From the NCBI GenBank assembly GCA_964225135.1, contig CAXQNQ010000210.1:1-18460 (forward strand): a stretch of 18,460 bases of DNA, in the 5' to 3' direction. The notes below the pieces were generated by a model. That model worked only from the letters and a program-made list of their open reading frames with translations, ran no database searches and was not told where the DNA came from. Shown one piece after another: positions 8,282 through 16,281 of this stretch; the stretch's first letter is position 1, and every line of letters begins with the position of its first letter. The translations under genes were made by a program, and so were the position numbers. The DNA is from AM-2324 sp964225135 (GTDB lineage Bacteria; Bacteroidota; Bacteroidia; Chitinophagales; Saprospiraceae).

Positions 8282-9064
8282 TTATCGCTGAACCACAAGA
8301 ACATAAGCATTCTTAGCTAATTTGCCCATATCATCGTATGTAATCCAAGCATATCCATCTCTTCCCCATTCATTTCCATAGACTGTAGTCACTTCAAAAG
8401 CCTTTTTATCTTCCGAATATCCGGTAACAATGATTGGTTGAATGGTTTTGGAAGTCCCTGAATAAGACCATTGAGCAGTATGCGCCAAATTCATAAAGGC
8501 TTCGTCTACTTGAATCTCTACCATTACAGGATTTCCTCTCATCAAGGCTTTACGCAATTCGAAAATCTTTTGACGGACACCAATATCCGGACGGAATAAA
8601 TGCAGAAAATTCTCTGCTTGATATACTTGAGTAGATTGTACTGCTTCATTGAGATAAGCAGAACCATAAGGAAATACAGCTGCATTCACCGTTCCTTTTT
8701 GAACTAGTCCAGTCAAAAGTCCTTTATATTCACCTCCATGTTGAATAGCTAAAAAGTCAGGAGATAGATTCACCTTGAAATTAGAGTTGAAATTGACATA
8801 AAACTCAAAGCAAGAGGCTACAACATAGGCATAAGAACGTTTGCTCTCATGGGCCTTACGATTGGGCATCATATAACTCTTCAAGCTTTGCTCCCTTAAA
8901 AGTTCTTTGGAAGATGAACCAATATCCTCCAATACCATCATCAACTTTTCAATTTCTGCTTTATCGGTGATACCAATTTGTTTCTGCCCAGATTTTTGCT
9001 GAGCGAAAGCTGGAGAGATGATTATTAAAAATAAACCAGTCAATAAAAACGATTGCTTCAACAT
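8282..9064 (-). CDS. Secreted papain-fold (C1A) protein, predicted catalytically dead
   Basis: A 260-residue protein with signal peptide MLKQSFLLTGLFLIIISPAFA. The mature part follows the papain-family order. It has a helix-start segment KRSYAYVVASCFEFY (75-89) where active enzymes have G-x-C-W-A-F/Y, then LSPDFLA (100-106), GG (110-111), FPY (131-133), then GNPVMVEIQVDEAF (177-190), QPIIVTGYSEDKKAFEV (209-225) and TVYGNEWGRDGYAWITYDD (227-245). By this alignment the catalytic Cys is Ser77, the His (normally GHAV) is Gln209 and the Asn (normally NSWG) is Thr227, while the structural GYxxxxxAF and WGxxGYAWI elements remain. This argues for a folded pseudoenzyme, perhaps a binding or scaffold protein, and not a decaying gene. 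The alignment is by eye; Cys85 is the only cysteine and sits eight residues away. A terminator follows, and the next gene upstream is divergent. Confidence 0.7.
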   Translation of the reverse strand: MLKQSFLLTGLFLIIISPAFAQQKSGQKQIGITDKAEIEKLMMVLEDIGSSSKELLREQSLKSYMMPNRKAHESKRSYAYVVASCFEFYVNFNSNFKVNLSPDFLAIQHGGEYKGLLTGLVQKGTVNAAVFPYGSAYLNEAVQSTQVYQAENFLHLFRPDIGVRQKIFELRKALMRGNPVMVEIQVDEAFMNLAHTAQWSYSGTSKTIQPIIVTGYSEDKKAFEVTTVYGNEWGRDGYAWITYDDMGKLAKNAYVLVVQR

Positions 9065-9347
9065 AAGAGATAGGATTTTTATTTTGCTAACGCATGAGAC
9101 TATTCGATTCTTATCTAAGCGATAAAATCTTTCATATAAAAATACATATTTTTTTTTATCATTTATCCCCTTCTCCTACTTTCCCAAGGTTTACTCCACT
9201 ATAATTATTCTATACTTGAGTCATCCACAAACTGGTATTTTATAAATATTTAATCCTACAAATAACTGATTCCATTAACTTATCCTGATTAATCAATAAA
9301 GGAAAAGTGTTATATTAAACCAACGAACCATATAAAATATACTAACT

Positions 9348-11480
9348 ATGAAAAGATTAGGTTACACTATGTTATTCCTGGTGGGCTGCTTGTATATCAC
9401 TTCTTGTGATACTTCTACCGCTGACCAAAAAAATTCATCCGATCCAAGCGAATCACTCACCTTGAGAGAAGCTTACGAAGATTGGGTCATTGAAAATCAT
9501 GGCGAGGAATATACTGATGAACTTAAACGACTACAAGAAAAAGCCATTCAAGAAGACTTAAAAGCTCATTTTACTGGGGACAGTGATCAGCCTGTAGTTG
9601 GCATTATCGGTGGTGGTGTTGCTGGATTATATGCTGGCTTGATGCTTCAATCTCTAGATATCGAGTTTGACATCTTTGAGAAAACCAACCGAGTGGGCGG
9701 ACGATTAAAAACCTGGTATTCTGAAGACTATGATGAGAACAATCCAGAGACCAAGGGTTTATATGGTGAAATTGGTGGAATGAGAATACCTCAATTCTCT
9801 AGAGATATGATTCCCGTGCAGCATTTGACCTTGGCGCTCAACAGTGTATTGGAAAGAAATAATATGAATGACCTAGCTGTTAATTGGCGAAAATTTTACT
9901 TCAACTCTCCAGTGCAAAGGCTTCGCTTTAACGATATGCCTTATCCCATTGAAGCTAAAGATGCTGCTTTAAATGATTTGAATTTCGGGATAGGGTCTGG
10001 AGGGGATTTGAAGGAAGTATGGGTTACTCCAGTAGAATCAAAGAGTGGTGATACTTATCTTCCAGTAAATAAGATATTAGAAATAGTTATTGGACAATTC
10101 GTGGATGAATTAACGAATTCCTTTGAAGAAGGTTTTGATAAATTGATGGAGTATGATAACTATTCTATGCAATCCTATCTCATGAATGAGTTCACTTTAG
10201 GAGAATTAGGTGAATATTATGATCCTGATATGGGTGCTAGAACCGATCATTTACCATATGAAGTATATAGTTATCTAGAAACCACTAATGTGGGAACTGG
10301 TATGTTTGCAACCTCATTTACGGAAATGGTTATGGCACAATACGATTGGGGAGGAAGTAGAAATCCATTCGATTCGGAGGACCCAAATGTGTACATGATT
10401 ACGGTTGATAAAGGCATGCAACATTTATCAGATGCTTGTAAAGCAGTAATAAACTTAGACAAAGGAGTCTTAGTAGAAGATGGGCAAGTAGCTCAAATGC
10501 AGCTCGGAATGATACCAGATTCTGATGGGCAGATCGGTTATGCTCCACCAAACCTTACGGCAGATGCACAAGCACCAAGCACGGTTCCAAAATCTACTGT
10601 GAGCCGTCGACAAATTGGAGCACCTTCTACAGCAAAAGAGCGCGTTTATCTCAATCATAAAGTAGTCCATGTAGCATATGATTCCTCGATGTATGAGGGA
10701 TATGGAGGTATGACTCTAGAAATAGAACAAGCTGCAAAAGATGGAGGTAATCCAACCATTATTGAAAAAGAATATCCATTTGTTATCACTACTCTACCTA
10801 TGGGGGCTTATACCAATGGAGCATTCAAGACCAGCTTTTTTGATCAATTATCTTTTTCTAAAGCTACAGCCATAAGGGAATTGAATTATATGCCTGCTTT
10901 CAAAGCTATGATCCGATTTAATTACCAGTTCTGGCAAGAATTGGGTAATCGAATGGATAGTGGCTTGGGGTTTGCAGTTTCAGACTACCCTGCAAGACAA
11001 GTAGTTTACCCTTCTTATGGATATGAAGGTAAAGAAGGTGTTCTTCAAATTTATATTTGGGCTCAAGATGCGAAAAGATTAGGTGTATTAAGTGATGAAG
11101 AGCGCGTAAATGAATGCCTTAAAGCTATACAACATTTATACCCAGAAATCGATATCTATCAATATTTTGATGGCTATGAACCTGAAGTTACTACAAAGAC
11201 TTGGTACTGGGATGAATTTGCAGGTGGAGGAGCTTTTGCTTTATACCTACCGGGACAATTCAAAAACATGTATCCAGACTTATTACTACCCGAGTTTGAT
11301 GGCTCCTTGCATTTTGCAGGAGAATGTGTCTCTGTACACCATGGATGGGTAGTAGGTGCTATGAATTCAGCGTATAATAGCACCTACAACATACTCAGAC
11401 AAGTTGGTGCTGATGATAAAATCAAAATATTGGAAGCTACCTGGGGAAGTTTATCCCGACCAGATATTGCTGATGATTAA
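9348..11480 (+). CDS. Lipoprotein flavin amine oxidase (L-amino-acid oxidase type)
   Basis: A 710-residue FAD-dependent oxidoreductase predicted to oxidise an amine or amino acid, giving imine, ammonia and hydrogen peroxide. The N-terminus carries a lipoprotein signal (MKRLGYTMLFLVGCLYITSC) with lipid attachment predicted on Cys20, so the enzyme is likely anchored in the outer or inner membrane facing the periplasm or outside. The dinucleotide-binding motif is VVGIIGGGVAGLYAG (83-97), followed by the ribose-binding Glu in IFEKTNRVGGRL (109-120). GEIGGMRIP (140-148) corresponds to the G-x-M-R segment of L-amino-acid and tryptophan oxidases. The C-terminal FAD motif is LHFAGECVSVHHGWVVGAMNSAY (about 654-676), with the HGW of L-amino-acid oxidases. 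At 710 residues it is longer than the usual 450-550, partly from an N-terminal helical segment and a substrate-domain insertion. The substrate is not predictable. It stands alone, with no clear Shine-Dalgarno site. Confidence 0.85.
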   Translation: MKRLGYTMLFLVGCLYITSCDTSTADQKNSSDPSESLTLREAYEDWVIENHGEEYTDELKRLQEKAIQEDLKAHFTGDSDQPVVGIIGGGVAGLYAGLMLQSLDIEFDIFEKTNRVGGRLKTWYSEDYDENNPETKGLYGEIGGMRIPQFSRDMIPVQHLTLALNSVLERNNMNDLAVNWRKFYFNSPVQRLRFNDMPYPIEAKDAALNDLNFGIGSGGDLKEVWVTPVESKSGDTYLPVNKILEIVIGQFVDELTNSFEEGFDKLMEYDNYSMQSYLMNEFTLGELGEYYDPDMGARTDHLPYEVYSYLETTNVGTGMFATSFTEMVMAQYDWGGSRNPFDSEDPNVYMITVDKGMQHLSDACKAVINLDKGVLVEDGQVAQMQLGMIPDSDGQIGYAPPNLTADAQAPSTVPKSTVSRRQIGAPSTAKERVYLNHKVVHVAYDSSMYEGYGGMTLEIEQAAKDGGNPTIIEKEYPFVITTLPMGAYTNGAFKTSFFDQLSFSKATAIRELNYMPAFKAMIRFNYQFWQELGNRMDSGLGFAVSDYPARQVVYPSYGYEGKEGVLQIYIWAQDAKRLGVLSDEERVNECLKAIQHLYPEIDIYQYFDGYEPEVTTKTWYWDEFAGGGAFALYLPGQFKNMYPDLLLPEFDGSLHFAGECVSVHHGWVVGAMNSAYNSTYNILRQVGADDKIKILEATWGSLSRPDIADD

Positions 11481-11502
11481 AAGAATCCACCTTCAGTAGA
11501 TA

Positions 11503-11542
11503 TAAAAAAACAGGCTTTATTTATTTAAAGCTTGTTTTTTTG
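11503..11542. terminator. Bidirectional intrinsic terminator
   Basis: A 16-bp stem with one G-U pair: AAAAAAACAGGCTTTA at 11504-11519 against TAAAGCTTGTTTTTTT at 11526-11541, with a 6-base loop. It has T-runs on both strands and lies between the convergent oxidase and carboxylase genes. Confidence 0.9.
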
Positions 11543-11556
11543 TCCTCCCCTATTTA

Positions 11557-13098
11557 CTAAAGTGGAATATTACCGTGTTTCTTTTTCGGAAGGTGATCCA
11601 CCTTTTGCTTTAGCATAAAAAAGGCTTTGATTAATTTCCTACGAGTATCAGCAGGATCAATCACCTCATCAATAAAACCACGTGAAGCTGCTCGATATGG
11701 ATGCGCAAATTTTGCTGCATACTCGGCTTCTTTCTCCGCTAATTTTGCTGCTGGATCATCTGCTGATTTAATATCTCTTCTAAAAATAATTTCAGCGGCC
11801 CCTTTGGCCCCCATTACTGCAATCTCCGCACTTGGCCAAGCATAATTAAAGTCTGCACCTATGTGCTTAGAATTCATAACATCATATGCACCACCATAAG
11901 CTTTACGCGTAATCAAAGTAATCCTCGGAACAGTTGCTTCACTAAAGGCATACAGCAATTTTGCTCCGTTTGTAATAATGGCATTCCACTCTTGATCAGT
12001 ACCTGGTAAGAAGCCCGGCACATCAACTAGCACCAATAATGGAATATTGAAGCAATCACAGAAGCGAACAAAGCGTGCACCCTTTTTAGAGCTCTCTACA
12101 TCCAAAACGCCAGCAAGACTCATAGGCTGATTACCTACAATTCCAATACTTCTACCGCCCATTCGAGCAAATCCAACCACAATATTATCTGCATACTGTT
12201 CGTGTACTTCGAAGAAAGAGTCTTCGTCTACTAACCCATCAATTACATCTTTGATATCATAAGGCTGATTAGCATTTTCTGGTACTATATCTCGAAGTTG
12301 CGGTCGACCCTCCTCTCCTAATTCAAAAGGCAAATCATAAGCCTGCTCTTCACAGTTTTGAGGAATATAGCTCAACAAGCGTTTAATTTGCTCTATACAG
12401 TGCACATCATTTTTAGCTGTTAAATGCGTTACACCTGACTTGGAAGCATGGGTGCTCGCCCCTCCTAACTCTTCAGATGTAACTTCCTCATTGGTTACGG
12501 TCTTCACTACATTTGGACCTGTCACAAACATATAAGAAGACTGCTCTACCATCAAGATAAAGTCAGTAATGGCTGGAGAATATACGGCTCCACCTGCACA
12601 AGGTCCCATGATTGCAGATATTTGAGGAATTACCCCTGAAGCACGAACATTTCTGTAAAAAATATCCGCATATCCACCCAGTGATGAAACCCCTTCTTGT
12701 ATCCTCGCCCCTCCGGAATCGTTAAGTCCTACAACAGGATTCCCTGTTTTCACCGCCAAATCCAAGATTCTACAGATTTTCTCTGCATGCGTCTCTGAAA
12801 GTGAACCCCCAAAGACTGTAAAGTCTTGTGCATAGACATAAATAGTCTTACCATTTACTGTTCCATAACCAGTCACCACTCCATCCCCTAGAATCTTTTG
12901 ATTTTCCATACCAAAATCGGTAGATCGATGGGTCACCAATTGACCAATCTCTTCAAAAGAACCTGGATCCAATAACAATTCTATACGCTCTCTAGCTGTC
13001 AGTTTACCTTTTTGGTGCTGCTTATCCATTCGTTCTTGTCCACCACCCAACTTAGCCGCTTCTTGTAAACCTTTTAAATGCTTCAACTTATCTTCCAT
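11557..13098 (-). CDS. pccB: Acyl-CoA (propionyl-CoA) carboxylase, carboxyltransferase subunit
   Basis: A 513-residue crotonase-fold carboxyltransferase that moves the carboxyl group from biotin to an acyl-CoA, most likely propionyl-CoA giving methylmalonyl-CoA. The N-terminal domain has KLTARERIELLLDPGSFEEIG (32-52), the biotin/CoA region GLNDSGGARIQEGV (124-137) and an oxyanion-hole segment GPCAGGAVYSPA (165-176). The C-terminal domain has SLAGVLDVESSKKGARFVRFCD (327-348), DVPGFLPGTDQEW (359-371), RKAYGGAYDVM (398-408) and YAWPSAEIAVMGAKGA (419-434). Asp406 in GGAYDVM matches propionyl-CoA-type rather than acetyl-CoA-type enzymes; I recall this position as a specificity residue, so treat that as supporting only. 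The length fits the family. No biotin carboxylase or biotin-carrier gene is adjacent, so the partner must be encoded elsewhere. It is the last gene of a three-gene operon, 9 bases after the methyltransferase. Confidence 0.93.
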   Translation of the reverse strand: MEDKLKHLKGLQEAAKLGGGQERMDKQHQKGKLTARERIELLLDPGSFEEIGQLVTHRSTDFGMENQKILGDGVVTGYGTVNGKTIYVYAQDFTVFGGSLSETHAEKICRILDLAVKTGNPVVGLNDSGGARIQEGVSSLGGYADIFYRNVRASGVIPQISAIMGPCAGGAVYSPAITDFILMVEQSSYMFVTGPNVVKTVTNEEVTSEELGGASTHASKSGVTHLTAKNDVHCIEQIKRLLSYIPQNCEEQAYDLPFELGEEGRPQLRDIVPENANQPYDIKDVIDGLVDEDSFFEVHEQYADNIVVGFARMGGRSIGIVGNQPMSLAGVLDVESSKKGARFVRFCDCFNIPLLVLVDVPGFLPGTDQEWNAIITNGAKLLYAFSEATVPRITLITRKAYGGAYDVMNSKHIGADFNYAWPSAEIAVMGAKGAAEIIFRRDIKSADDPAAKLAEKEAEYAAKFAHPYRAASRGFIDEVIDPADTRRKLIKAFFMLKQKVDHLPKKKHGNIPL

Positions 13099-13107
13099 GT
13101 CTAATCA

Positions 13108-13914
13108 TTATTTTTTACGGAATACCAACCCTCTACCCACAGAATACAATTTTCCTGTGAATAATTTTCGATCTAATGCAATTATTAAATCAGTTAAGCC
13201 TACCAAAGCGGGCTCTTTCAAACTCGGCCGCATCTTTAATTGACTAACTGATTCATCCGGACTATTCAAATTCTTAGCGTTACTCTTGAAAATAGACTGA
13301 ATGATTCCCGTCCAATACATTTCCAATAAGCCTATCAAATAACCACTCAAACCAATATTCTCTACTAATTCTAAATTATATTCTTTGGCCCATTCCAATA
13401 CCTTGTCAACATCTACTAAATACTCATGTCCAAAAGCATAGGCACCTTGTGAAATATGTTTCTTACTACCTAAACTGGCCAATATTCGATTAATTGGATC
13501 ATACGTCAAAGGAAAACGCAGCTGAGGGAAAGTCAAAAATATCAACCCATCTGTTTGGAGCACCCTCGACATCTCTTTAAGCATTTGCTCTGGGTCTCCT
13601 ACATGTTCCATGACATCTACTGAAATGATCAAATCAAATCGCTCCTGCTCAAAGCTCAAATCAAGTGCATTCTCTACCCGATAGTCCACGTTTGACACGT
13701 GTTGATTCAATTGCTGCGCAAAGGCTACATCATTAGGATTAATATCACAAGAAGTAAGTTGATTCACCTCAGCGGCAATCATAGGGTCATAGTCCCCCTC
13801 TCCCGTTCCCAAGTTTAAGCCTTGGTTGAATGACTGGCTTGAATACTTAGACAAACACTTCCGTATAAAGGAATATCTATTTCTATATGTTGGAAATAAT
13901 AACTTATAATTCAT
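13108..13914 (-). CDS. Class I SAM-dependent methyltransferase
   Basis: A 268-residue protein with a Methyltransf_11-type Rossmann domain. The SAM-binding motif I is LNLGTGEGD (33-41), the acidic ribose-binding residue is Asp57 in TSCDINP, and motif IV is FDLIISVDVMEHVGDPEQML (93-112), followed by LKEMSRVLQTDGLIFLTFPQ. The C-terminal third (FGHEYLVDVDKVLEWAKEYNLELVE, then GYLIGLLEMYW) is helical and partly hydrophobic, a feature of relatives that methylate sugars or isoprenoid/lipid-linked intermediates. The substrate is not known. No signal peptide is present. It lies 8 bases after the GT-C gene and 9 bases before pccB, so these three are probably one transcript. An AAGG lies 11 bases before the start, within the final codons of the upstream gene, and may be a weak ribosome site. 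Confidence 0.85.
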   Translation of the reverse strand: MNYKLLFPTYRNRYSFIRKCLSKYSSQSFNQGLNLGTGEGDYDPMIAAEVNQLTSCDINPNDVAFAQQLNQHVSNVDYRVENALDLSFEQERFDLIISVDVMEHVGDPEQMLKEMSRVLQTDGLIFLTFPQLRFPLTYDPINRILASLGSKKHISQGAYAFGHEYLVDVDKVLEWAKEYNLELVENIGLSGYLIGLLEMYWTGIIQSIFKSNAKNLNSPDESVSQLKMRPSLKEPALVGLTDLIIALDRKLFTGKLYSVGRGLVFRKK

Positions 13915-13922
13915 CTATTGTA

Positions 13923-16109
13923 CTACCTTAAATTCGCTGCTCTACCTAACATATCACTTGCCGCTTGATTATTACCCATAGCCTTGTAAATATCAGCAGC
14001 CATTAAGAAACCATTAGCATTATTGGGTGCTCTATTGATGAAATTCTGAATAGCAACAAGTGCATTATTATTATCACCAATCCTTAGATAACTATATGCC
14101 ATGTAGTAATACGCATCCAAATAATTTGGGTCTAAACGCAATATATACTGGAAAACCTGAACGGCTTCAGATAATCGTCCGGCATTCATCATTGCATTAC
14201 CTTTAAATAAATAGGCCTGCGTATAATCTGGAACTAATCGAATATAGTCATCCGCATACTTAATGGCATCTTCCCAATTATTCAAGGCTAAGTTACTTCG
14301 AGTTAAACCCAAAAGTGCAAAGGTGTTATCTGGAAATTGCTGTATCTCTTCTGTATAATATTTAGCAGCATTGACATAATCTGCAGCAGCTAGTGCTCGT
14401 TCACCTGCAAAAATAGCACCTCTTCCTTGGTCAACTGATAGTAACGGAATACCATCTGCATCAATGGTAAAGAGGGAACGACTATCTGGCCAGTTACCAG
14501 AATTCAATAATCCTGCCCCGATATATCTGGTTGGGAAAATCCCATAATCCCAATCTTTATTATAACGCTGATAATATCTAACATAGCCTGTTTTTACCCG
14601 GCCATTGTATTTGTTCTGGATATACTTTTGAAGACTATATGAAAAATGAGAAACGATCATAACGGTATCCCCTTCTGGGAAATAACCCCGCTTATCCATT
14701 TCTTCAATAGCTTGTTTAACACTGACCCCCCAGTAGTCCGTTTCATATTGCCCAAAGGCTCCATTCACACCACCCACTAAGAGATTGAAATAGGTATAAG
14801 GGTAATCGTAGTTCATTACGATATAACGTGCAGGGTTTACAGTCAGTAAGACCAAAACACCCAGCGTCGCCATACTTAAAGTCTTATTGGTTTGAAATTT
14901 ATCTAGTAATAAATCAAAACTCAATGCAGCAACTGCTACCAGTGTTGGATACATGAAAATCAAGTGCCTCCATCCATCGTGTAAAGTGGAATCTTTATAC
15001 ATCACATATAACACAGGAAATAGCGCACAAAAAACCAACATGAAACTAGCGAGAAAAGAATACTTCTGAACAAAACTCTTATAAAAGCCTAACGATAAAG
15101 TGAAGCCCAGAATAACCGCAGGCGGAATCGTCATTAAAATCCATTGAGCAGCGTAGGATACTGCTGTTTGATCAGACATAATATTAGCGCCACCAAACAA
15201 TACACGAATAGATATACCTAACTTAGAAAATTCCGTCAAAGCTTCTTTTGGACCCTCAATAGGTGCACTTAGTGCAAATGGCCAGAAAATAACGGCCAGC
15301 ACATATCCTCCAACTGCAGCAACAGCCAACTTTAGGATAGGCCCTTTAAACAAAGCACCCCATTCCAATTTTTGTCCTTTCAATCTATTGGATACAAACA
15401 AGAAAACTAACGTAAACAAGCCCATATAGGCCAGCAATAGAATACCCCCTGCTCGAGTGGCCAAGGCTATTCCAATACCTCCAGCAATGCCAGCCACCGT
15501 TTTCCAAGAGATCTGATTCCAGGTTCGAAACGCCTGAAACATAAAGTACACCGCCATAATATTCCCCATAGCAAAAGGAATATCCTTTGGATTCATCATT
15601 GCATGACCTAGGAATCTAGGCGATAGGAATAGTAGTATTGCAGTGATTAAAGCGGCACGAAGACCTCCGACAGAGCGACTAAATTGAGCCGTAAAGAAGA
15701 TGGCTAACCAACCAAAAAGCGCCATAAACAAGTGTCGAATAGTTCGATAACCCGTTTCCGTTTGCTCAAATCCCAATATTTTATTGACAAAACCCGTGAT
15801 AGTATCAAAGAATCCACCATAGTAGTGCATATTCCCTTTTTCAATGTATAGCGCTGCTTCATCAGCCCCCATACTACTATAGTAATCTACCAATTTGGAG
15901 GAATAATCATACTGAAATTCTTCATCGGCATTGAGTCCACTATTAATAGCCAGCAGTACCATAAAAACGCCCATGGCTATCAAAGATCCCCAATATATTT
16001 GACGAAGCCTTTTAGATTCATCGGTATTTGGGGTTGGCAGGACTTGATCTCCAAGCAACCAGGAACTCCGCTTGCTTTCGCTTGGTTTAGATTTTTTAGT
16101 GGTACCCAT
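13923..16109 (-). CDS. GT-C membrane glycosyltransferase with C-terminal TPR domain
   Basis: A 728-residue integral membrane protein, predicted to transfer sugar from a polyprenyl-phosphate donor on the periplasmic side, like the PMT/ArnT (GT39-like) class. A short cytoplasmic, basic N-terminus is followed by about 11 membrane segments up to about residue 440. The first periplasmic loop holds NADEEFQYDY (60-69), with the Asp-Glu pair of GT-C enzymes. Other family-like stretches are FLSPRFLGHAMMNPKDIPFA (161-180) and DGWRHLIFMYP. After a soluble loop, residues about 560-728 form four or five TPR units (YVNAAKYYTEEIQQFPDN, WEDAIKYADDYIRLVPDY, SEAVQVFQYILRLDPNY and NNALVAIQNFINRAPNN). The TPR tail suggests a protein partner or acceptor on the same side as the active site. 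It heads the operon with the methyltransferase and pccB. The acceptor is unknown. Confidence 0.8.
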   Translation of the reverse strand: MGTTKKSKPSESKRSSWLLGDQVLPTPNTDESKRLRQIYWGSLIAMGVFMVLLAINSGLNADEEFQYDYSSKLVDYYSSMGADEAALYIEKGNMHYYGGFFDTITGFVNKILGFEQTETGYRTIRHLFMALFGWLAIFFTAQFSRSVGGLRAALITAILLFLSPRFLGHAMMNPKDIPFAMGNIMAVYFMFQAFRTWNQISWKTVAGIAGGIGIALATRAGGILLLAYMGLFTLVFLFVSNRLKGQKLEWGALFKGPILKLAVAAVGGYVLAVIFWPFALSAPIEGPKEALTEFSKLGISIRVLFGGANIMSDQTAVSYAAQWILMTIPPAVILGFTLSLGFYKSFVQKYSFLASFMLVFCALFPVLYVMYKDSTLHDGWRHLIFMYPTLVAVAALSFDLLLDKFQTNKTLSMATLGVLVLLTVNPARYIVMNYDYPYTYFNLLVGGVNGAFGQYETDYWGVSVKQAIEEMDKRGYFPEGDTVMIVSHFSYSLQKYIQNKYNGRVKTGYVRYYQRYNKDWDYGIFPTRYIGAGLLNSGNWPDSRSLFTIDADGIPLLSVDQGRGAIFAGERALAAADYVNAAKYYTEEIQQFPDNTFALLGLTRSNLALNNWEDAIKYADDYIRLVPDYTQAYLFKGNAMMNAGRLSEAVQVFQYILRLDPNYLDAYYYMAYSYLRIGDNNNALVAIQNFINRAPNNANGFLMAADIYKAMGNNQAASDMLGRAANLR

Positions 16110-16281
16110 TGTTTGATAATTTAGGGGAAAGATAAAATTTTTTATACCTTTTTACTTTCAATTACTCCCTAAATATTACTTAATTTGGCCTGACTTTGAT
16201 TAGCAGGACTAGGAGTATCAAAGGATCTGCGTATAATTAACCATAATATCTAAATTCAATGGCTGTAGACAGTCTTATTGT

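Noticed and set aside
3000..9064. Possible defence island or secretion cluster around recQ, PorG-like and papain-like genes
   Set aside because: RecQ has the housekeeping form, the genes have separate terminators and promoters, and no nuclease, sensor or toxin partner is present.
9065..9347. Promoters for the divergent papain-like and oxidase genes
   Set aside because: I found no convincing TTTG/TAnnTTTG pair on either strand, so none is annotated.
11627..11845. Plus-strand open frame inside pccB
   Set aside because: It lies wholly antisense to a strongly conserved gene and shows no domain of its own.
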